Of a stretch of 10,651 nucleotides of DNA, positions 7,157 to 10,651 are shown in pieces. Position 1 is the first letter of the stretch. The number at the start of each line of letters is the position of its first letter. This DNA comes from JBAWAP01 sp049589355. GTDB lineage: Bacteria; Chloroflexota; Anaerolineae; VGOG01. Position numbers and translations under genes: made by a program. Where the stretch lies: positions 1-10,651 of the forward strand of contig JBAWAP010000366.1 of the NCBI GenBank assembly GCA_049589355.1, read 5' to 3'. Under the pieces are notes generated by a model. It made no database searches, was not told where the DNA came from, and saw only the letters and a program-made list of their open reading frames with translations.

Positions 7157-8322
7157 GATCTCAACCCCTTGTAAAGTAGCGAATGATATATCTGATCCAG
7201 CCTATCAGCGGCAGCGTCCCAACTGAAAAGCTTAGCTCGTTCTCGAGCAGCATTTCCCATCTGGCATCGCAAGTCCGGATTCTCAATAAGGTGACGCAGA
7301 GCTAAAGCGAGGGCCCAGTGATCACCTTCTGGAAATAGAATACCGGTTTGTCCATCAATCACCGTTTCCGGGATTCCTCCGACACGCGACGCAACGACAG
7401 GTTTGCCCGCCGCCATCGCTTCGCAGACAACCAGTGGATGAGGCTCCTGAAAGATTGAGGGAACAACCACAATATCACAGGCTTGTTGTAAGCGTCGAAC
7501 CTCATGCAGGGGAAGTAACCCCAGGAAAGCTGTACCGGTTTCCTGACCAACGGATTGCAGTTCGCGTTCATAATTATCCGCCTCTGACTCGTTGCCTCTC
7601 ATACGCCACAACCTACTGCCACCGACGATTAACGTCCTTATTCGTGCCCTGTAATCAGGCTGAGTCGCCATTAAGTCACGAATTGCTGCAAGCAGGATGT
7701 GCGGGCCCTTCTTGGCAACCAGTGCACCCACAAAGAGGACCACAATCTCATCGGAGGATACTCCTAGCATCTGACGGGACAGCGTCACCTCTGACCTGTC
7801 CACAGGCGCAGCCACAGCGCCGTTGTACACCACAAACGTCCGATCGGCTGAGTAATCGCAGGCAGCTAAGAATTTCTCGCGTACATACTGGCTACAACAT
7901 ATCACTGCGTCCGCTCGTTTCCACAGAGGGGATTTTCCCATCTGTTCCCCTAAAGGTATGTGCAGATGCACAATGCGAAGCCGAGCCAGGGGTAGATACA
8001 GCAAGCCCAGTTCATGCGCATGCAGGACATCCAGAGGAGAACGCCTCATGACCTGAAAGAACACAGGCAGCAGAAACGATACGTCCAGCCGCGACGACAG
8101 ACGAGCCCATTTGTAGCGATGCATGGCAACGATTTCAAGACCTTGCCAGGTTCCTTTGCCAGATGGCAAGGGGTCACTGAAACCGCAAACCGACACCTGG
8201 TATCCTCGTGCCTGTTGTGCAGCCGCGATATGGATTGCGGCATTACCAATGCCGGCCAAGGCATGCCGATCCGGGTCATGCACTAGCCGCCCGACCTGTC
8301 CTAACACATGCAGGACTTTCAT
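7153..8322 (-). CDS. GT4 family glycosyltransferase (GT-B fold)
   Basis: From the ATG at 8322 the protein has 389 residues, the usual GT4 length, and should be cytosolic. The N-terminal half starts with M-K-V-L-H-V-L-G and has a glycine-containing acceptor loop (A-L-A-G-I-G-N-A-A, 21-29), D-V-L-H-A-H-E-L-G (98-106) and A-V-I-C-C-S-Q-Y-V (139-147). The donor half has V-L-F-V-G-A-L-V-A-K-K-G (195-206), with the lysine expected at the phosphate-binding site. An intact E-x7-E motif follows as E293-P-H-P-L-V-V-C-E301, then A-M-A-A-G-K-P-V-V-A-S (302-312) and G-G-I-P-E-T-V. A longer start at 8343 (seven more residues) is unlikely: those codons coincide with a GGGAGG Shine-Dalgarno, and ATG 8322 overlaps the upstream TGA as ATGA. 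Its stop overlaps the next start in the same way. Donor sugar and linkage are unknown. Confidence 0.93.
   Translation of the reverse strand: MKVLHVLGQVGRLVHDPDRHALAGIGNAAIHIAAAQQARGYQVSVCGFSDPLPSGKGTWQGLEIVAMHRYKWARLSSRLDVSFLLPVFFQVMRRSPLDVLHAHELGLLYLPLARLRIVHLHIPLGEQMGKSPLWKRADAVICCSQYVREKFLAACDYSADRTFVVYNGAVAAPVDRSEVTLSRQMLGVSSDEIVVLFVGALVAKKGPHILLAAIRDLMATQPDYRARIRTLIVGGSRLWRMRGNESEADNYERELQSVGQETGTAFLGLLPLHEVRRLQQACDIVVVPSIFQEPHPLVVCEAMAAGKPVVASRVGGIPETVIDGQTGILFPEGDHWALALALRHLIENPDLRCQMGNAARERAKLFSWDAAADRLDQIYHSLLYKGLRS
7165..7170 (-). promoter_or_regulatory. Ribosome binding site for the 835-residue exported protein
   Basis: AAGGGG on the minus strand lies eight bases upstream of the ATG at 7156-7154, inside the end of the preceding glycosyltransferase gene. 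With the ATGA overlap it fixes the start and suggests translational coupling. Confidence 0.7.
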
Positions 8323-9485
8323 CTCTTCCCCCTCCCATGGCATAGTTCAACGCGCAAGGATGACTCAATACGCATCAAGGCCTTAGCATAACTCTGAGCA
8401 AAGTCGTAGCGTCTGTATGCGCTTAGCGATTGGTCGCGATACTCCTGGTAGTGGTGATGAATCTTAGATAAAGCTTGTGCAATACCAGAACTATCTGCAA
8501 CAACTACCCCACACCAATTGCCTTCGACAAGTTCTCGCATGCCGGGCAAATCTATGACGACTACAGGAACACCACAACGCATGAAGTCAAAGAGCTTGCC
8601 TGCGGCTGCGCCAACATAGCGGTGGTTGTCGTCAACCGGCTTGTAGAATACCACCCCAACATCAGCCGACTGGAATACAAGATACTTGTGTTCATACGGC
8701 AACAATGTGGTCGAGACAAAAATGCGGTTCGGTTGACCTTCGGCAATTTGATACACTCTCTTCTCGAAGGCTTCATCGCTGAACCAACCATGAAGCACCA
8801 GTACAAACTGGTCTGGCCACGATTTGACCGATGCCGCAATTTCGTCAACCATGTGCCGTTCAATCAGCGAACCTACCCCGAGAACAATGTACTTCGTTTC
8901 AGGTATCCCAAAGCGATCCCTCAGCCAGGAACTCCTAGCAGGGAATGGTTCACCAAGTGGTGCATTGTACACCACCGCAACTTGACTGCGGTCCAGGCGA
9001 TTCTCGCGCGCCAGAACATCGGCACGCAGCTCGTCTTGAGTGATCGTCAGCACCGCTCCCCTACTCAGCCAACGCTCAATCTGTTTGTCTAGTTTTCGCC
9101 GCCAGTTAGTTAAAGTGCTTTCAGATACGATCTCTAAAGAGTGATAGATGTAAGGCGTCCTCCGCAGTATACCCAGAACTGCTGCATTCACCAGACCACC
9201 CGGATCAAAACCGACAAAAAAGGAATATCGCTTTCTGCCTAACAACATATTGAGACGACAAGGAGTAGCAATAAAAGTTGTTCCAGGCGCGTTTGGATGG
9301 GGCAATCTGTAGGGAACATACGTGATATCACCACTGGCAAACCGGGGAACAGGGAACTTATCGCTAGCTAACGCAAATATGTCAACCTTATAGCCACATT
9401 CGCTCAGATAGATCGCCGAGTTAATAAGCGGTGCAGAAATGAAATCCAACTTAGAGACGGTGAACATGCCAACTCGATGACTCAT
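8319..9485 (-). CDS. Divergent GT-B fold glycosyltransferase (GT4-like)
   Basis: The 388-residue protein has the two-half layout of GT-B enzymes. The N-terminal half has a glycosyltransferase-like opening (R-V-G-M-F-T-V-S-K, 4-12), F-V-G-F-D-P-G-G (90-97), Y-I-Y-H-S-L-E-I (112-119) and L-T-I-T-Q-D-E-L (146-153). The donor half starts near Y-I-V-L-G-V-G-S-L (199-207). The usual C-terminal E-x7-E is not present in classical form; instead the equivalent place reads G-A-A-A-G-K-L-F-D-F-M-R-C-G-V-P-V-V-V (292-310), matching the K-L-(F/W)-(E/D)-(Y/F)-M-x-x-G-x-P-V-V pattern of another GT4-like branch, with D300 where the second glutamate would stand. The ATG at 9485 lies 3 bp after the methyltransferase stop with no clear Shine-Dalgarno sequence, so reinitiation is likely. 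An ATG at 9467 is a weaker alternative. Fold confidence is high; substrate is unknown. Confidence 0.87.
   Translation of the reverse strand: MSHRVGMFTVSKLDFISAPLINSAIYLSECGYKVDIFALASDKFPVPRFASGDITYVPYRLPHPNAPGTTFIATPCRLNMLLGRKRYSFFVGFDPGGLVNAAVLGILRRTPYIYHSLEIVSESTLTNWRRKLDKQIERWLSRGAVLTITQDELRADVLARENRLDRSQVAVVYNAPLGEPFPARSSWLRDRFGIPETKYIVLGVGSLIERHMVDEIAASVKSWPDQFVLVLHGWFSDEAFEKRVYQIAEGQPNRIFVSTTLLPYEHKYLVFQSADVGVVFYKPVDDNHRYVGAAAGKLFDFMRCGVPVVVIDLPGMRELVEGNWCGVVVADSSGIAQALSKIHHHYQEYRDQSLSAYRRYDFAQSYAKALMRIESSLRVELCHGRGKR
8331..8336 (-). promoter_or_regulatory. Ribosome binding site deciding the GT4 start at 8322
   Basis: GGGAGG on the minus strand begins an uninterrupted purine run (8336 down to 8323) that ends directly at the ATG of 8322-8320, with the core eight bases away. 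It lies within codons of the longer reading from 8343, which argues for the shorter protein. Confidence 0.75.
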
Positions 9486-9488
9486 GGT

Positions 9489-10251
9489 TTATTGCTTTGC
9501 CTCCGCCACCACTGCCCCATTCCAATCTCGTTCGTTCAAGTCGCTGTCCAACTGGAGAAACGGGCAGAGCCTTCTCGTAAGAAATCCTACTTCCTCAAGA
9601 TAGTGTGTTAGCTCCTGAGGAAAAAGGAAACGCATCAGGTGCGATTCATCCACCTCATCCAACACACAACCATCCTTGAGCCGCAGCACCTTGTAGTCCA
9701 CTCGCACGGTGTGCCGCAGTACATCCAGCGTGGGAGTGGCGAAGCGGATGATGCGTTCATCGCTTGCTTCGATGATTTTGAGGCGGTCAACTGGCCGTTG
9801 CGTGAGCACGGCGGGACCAAACCAGCAATCGAACACGAACAACCCGCCCGGCCCCAAATGCTGCCGTGCCGTGTGAAAAGCTGCTGCCAGATCTTCGTTG
9901 GCCGTCTGGTAGCTGATGACGGCGAACATGGCGATGACAGCGTCGAAGGTGCGGCTCAGGTCGAGGGTGCGGATATCTCCACGTTGGAACGTTGGAGCGT
10001 TCAAACGAAGAAGTCTTGGCCTGTGCTGCTGCCAGCATCTCTTCAGAGCGGTCTACACCTGTCACTTCGTACCCCCGCTGGGCCAGGGGCAAAGCGTGGC
10101 CGCCGGTGCCGCAGCCCAGGTCCAGGATAGTGCGGATAGGAGCCTGGGCATGGCGGGCGAAGATTTGTTCTAGGAAGTCACATTCGGCTTCGTAGTCTTT
10201 GTCCTGGTAGAGGGTGTCGTAGAACTGTGTGTAAGCAACAAAAACGGTCAT
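9489..10251 (-). pseudogene. Class I SAM-dependent methyltransferase split by a frameshift
   Basis: Two overlapping reading frames together make one methyltransferase. The first starts at ATG 10251 with GAGGG just upstream and encodes motif I (L-D-L-G-C-G-T-G-G-H-A, 43-53) and the acidic motif after it (V-T-G-V-D-R-S-E-E-M-L, 63-73). Its family-like sequence ends near 9990, although the frame stays open to 9787. The second frame, open from 10052 and family-like below about 9980, supplies G-D-I-R-T-L-D-L, the F-D-A-V-I-A-M-F-A-V-I-S-Y segment, L-G-P-G-G-L-F-V-F-D-C-W-F-G and a normal C-terminus ending at 9489. The junction coincides with two tandem copies of an 8-bp unit; a third copy would restore one frame of about 256 residues, typical for the family. 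As read, the first frame yields a truncated product. Restart at the TTG at 10004 is unlikely, lacking a Shine-Dalgarno and motif I. A sequencing or assembly error cannot be excluded. Glycan or nucleotide-sugar methylation is inferred from context only. Confidence 0.85.
9981..9996. repeat. 8-bp tandem duplication at the methyltransferase frameshift
   Basis: The unit ACGTTGGA occurs twice head-to-tail on the plus strand (9981-9988 and 9989-9996), reading TCCAACGT twice on the coding strand. The codon boundary just before it belongs to the upstream frame (TCC begins at 9996) and the boundary just after it to the downstream frame (GGA begins at 9980). The insert therefore must be a multiple of three to keep the protein whole. 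Two copies (16 bp) break it; three copies (24 bp) would give S-N-V-P-T-F-Q-R-G-D-I-R. Confidence 0.9.
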
Positions 10252-10308
10252 TGTTCCCTCGTCTTCGCTTCGCTCAACGTCTTATTTCACGCCGTGCCTT
10301 CTTGTTTT

Positions 10309-10651
10309 TCATACTCTGACCCATTCACGGTCAACAACTCTCGCAAGACGGTTGTGCATTGCGTATTGAGCGACAGGGTGTTCAAAACACTTTGAGACAG
10401 ATATTTCTGGGAAAATATCCTCACTAATTCCTGAACGGACGAAGAAGGCATTGAAGTTATAATTTTGGCAACCTACAAGCCTGTATCCCTTTTCTCTACC
10501 GAGTTTTACAAACGCGGGCAGTGAGGCACCGCAGTAATCCGCGCCAAACTGGTTGTATTCTGTTCTGAAGTCTGGCTTATAAGGTACTGTGACAGCATGT
10601 TCCGCCCCCCAAAGGTTGTTATACTCGAGAACAACGACGCGTGGTGTAATG
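10309..10651 (-). CDS. C-terminal part of an FkbM-like family protein (runs off the window edge)
   Basis: An open frame enters from the right edge and ends at the TGA 10311-10309; 113 residues are visible and the start lies outside. The sequence has the look of a conserved but little-studied family common in polysaccharide clusters, related to FkbM-type methyltransferases: P-R-V-V-V-L-E-Y-N (3-11), V-T-V-P-Y-K-P-D-F (20-28), C-G-A-S-L-P-A-F-V-K-L-G (40-51), K-G-Y-R-L-V-G-C (54-61) and N-A-F-F-V-R (67-72). The family name is from memory of such motifs, and the SAM-binding part is not in the window, so a methyltransferase role is inference. The region is noticeably AT-richer than the genes at the left end. 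It is separated by 57 bp from the next gene, the widest gap here, which shows no clear promoter or terminator. Confidence 0.75.
   Translation of the reverse strand, partial: ITPRVVVLEYNNLWGAEHAVTVPYKPDFRTEYNQFGADYCGASLPAFVKLGREKGYRLVGCQNYNFNAFFVRSGISEDIFPEISVSKCFEHPVAQYAMHNRLARVVDREWVRV

Noticed and set aside
7434..8051. Plus-strand open frame of 205 codons opposite the second GT4 gene
   Set aside because: Antisense to motif-bearing GT4 sequence; low-complexity translation rich in R, H, P and Q typical of a shadow frame.
8323..8343. Longer N-terminus (seven more residues) for the GT4 gene
   Set aside because: The extra codons are the GGGAGG-containing purine run that serves as ribosome site for the ATG at 8322, which also makes the ATGA overlap with the upstream stop.
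8475..9092. Plus-strand open frame of 205 codons opposite the divergent glycosyltransferase
   Set aside because: Antisense to a well-supported gene and without domain or start-site support; no independent promoter or ribosome site seen.
9489..10004. Independent 171-residue gene starting at TTG 10004
   Set aside because: It lacks the SAM-binding motif I that a methyltransferase needs, has no Shine-Dalgarno sequence, and continues the methyltransferase encoded in the upstream frame; it is better read as the 3' part of a frameshifted gene.
10252..10308. Possible promoter or terminator in the 57-bp gap
   Set aside because: Apart from the GAGGG ribosome site next to the ATG at 10251, I see no stable hairpin with a T-run and no convincing -35/-10 pair on the minus strand.
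1..10651. CRISPR array, tRNA, rRNA, insertion sequence or transposase
   Set aside because: No regularly spaced repeats, no cloverleaf-like or rRNA-like stretch, and no transposase motif or terminal inverted repeats were noticed; nearly all bases belong to the genes described.

Overview
This window is part of a bacterial surface-glycan biosynthesis locus. Every gene I can support lies on the minus strand, so transcription runs from high to low coordinates, and almost every base is coding. The organism cannot be named from the sequence. High GC in several genes, Shine-Dalgarno-type starts, and a large exported protein with dockerin/thrombospondin-like D-x-D-x-D-G motifs would fit an environmental bacterium such as a Chloroflexota (Anaerolineae-like) member. 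That is a weak inference.

Layout in transcription order (right to left). (a) 10651-10309: the C-terminal 113 residues of a protein resembling an FkbM-like family found in polysaccharide clusters. (b) 10251-9489: a class I SAM-dependent methyltransferase split by a frameshift at an 8-bp tandem repeat. (c) 9485-8319: a divergent GT-B glycosyltransferase. (d) 8322-7153: a GT4 glycosyltransferase. (e) 7156-4649: an 835-residue exported, C-terminally anchored protein that I do not recognise as a whole. (f) 4641 (or 4680)-3076: a polytopic membrane protein with a GT-C/polymerase-like outline. (g) 3073-1976: a GT2 glycosyltransferase of the rhamnosyltransferase type. (h) 1942-821: a second GT4, mannosyltransferase-like. 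(i) 824-168: a membrane-anchored DUF218/YdcF-family protein. (j) 159-1: the start of a protein with a Trm112-like zinc ribbon, probably another methyltransferase.

Spacing is operon-like: three ATGA stop/start overlaps (8322/8319, 7156/7153, 824/821), several gaps of 2-9 bp, and no gap above about 60 bp. I saw no internal terminator or promoter. Three cytoplasmic glycosyltransferases from two folds, one or two methyltransferases, a multi-pass membrane protein and a DUF218 protein suggest assembly and modification of an extracellular polysaccharide or glycoprotein glycan. No recognisable flippase, ABC exporter, initiating sugar-phosphate transferase or nucleotide-sugar enzyme lies in the window, so the pathway type stays open.

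The least explained parts are the 835-residue exported protein next to the polytopic membrane protein, and the methyltransferase frameshift, where the repeat would be in frame with three copies but only two are present.
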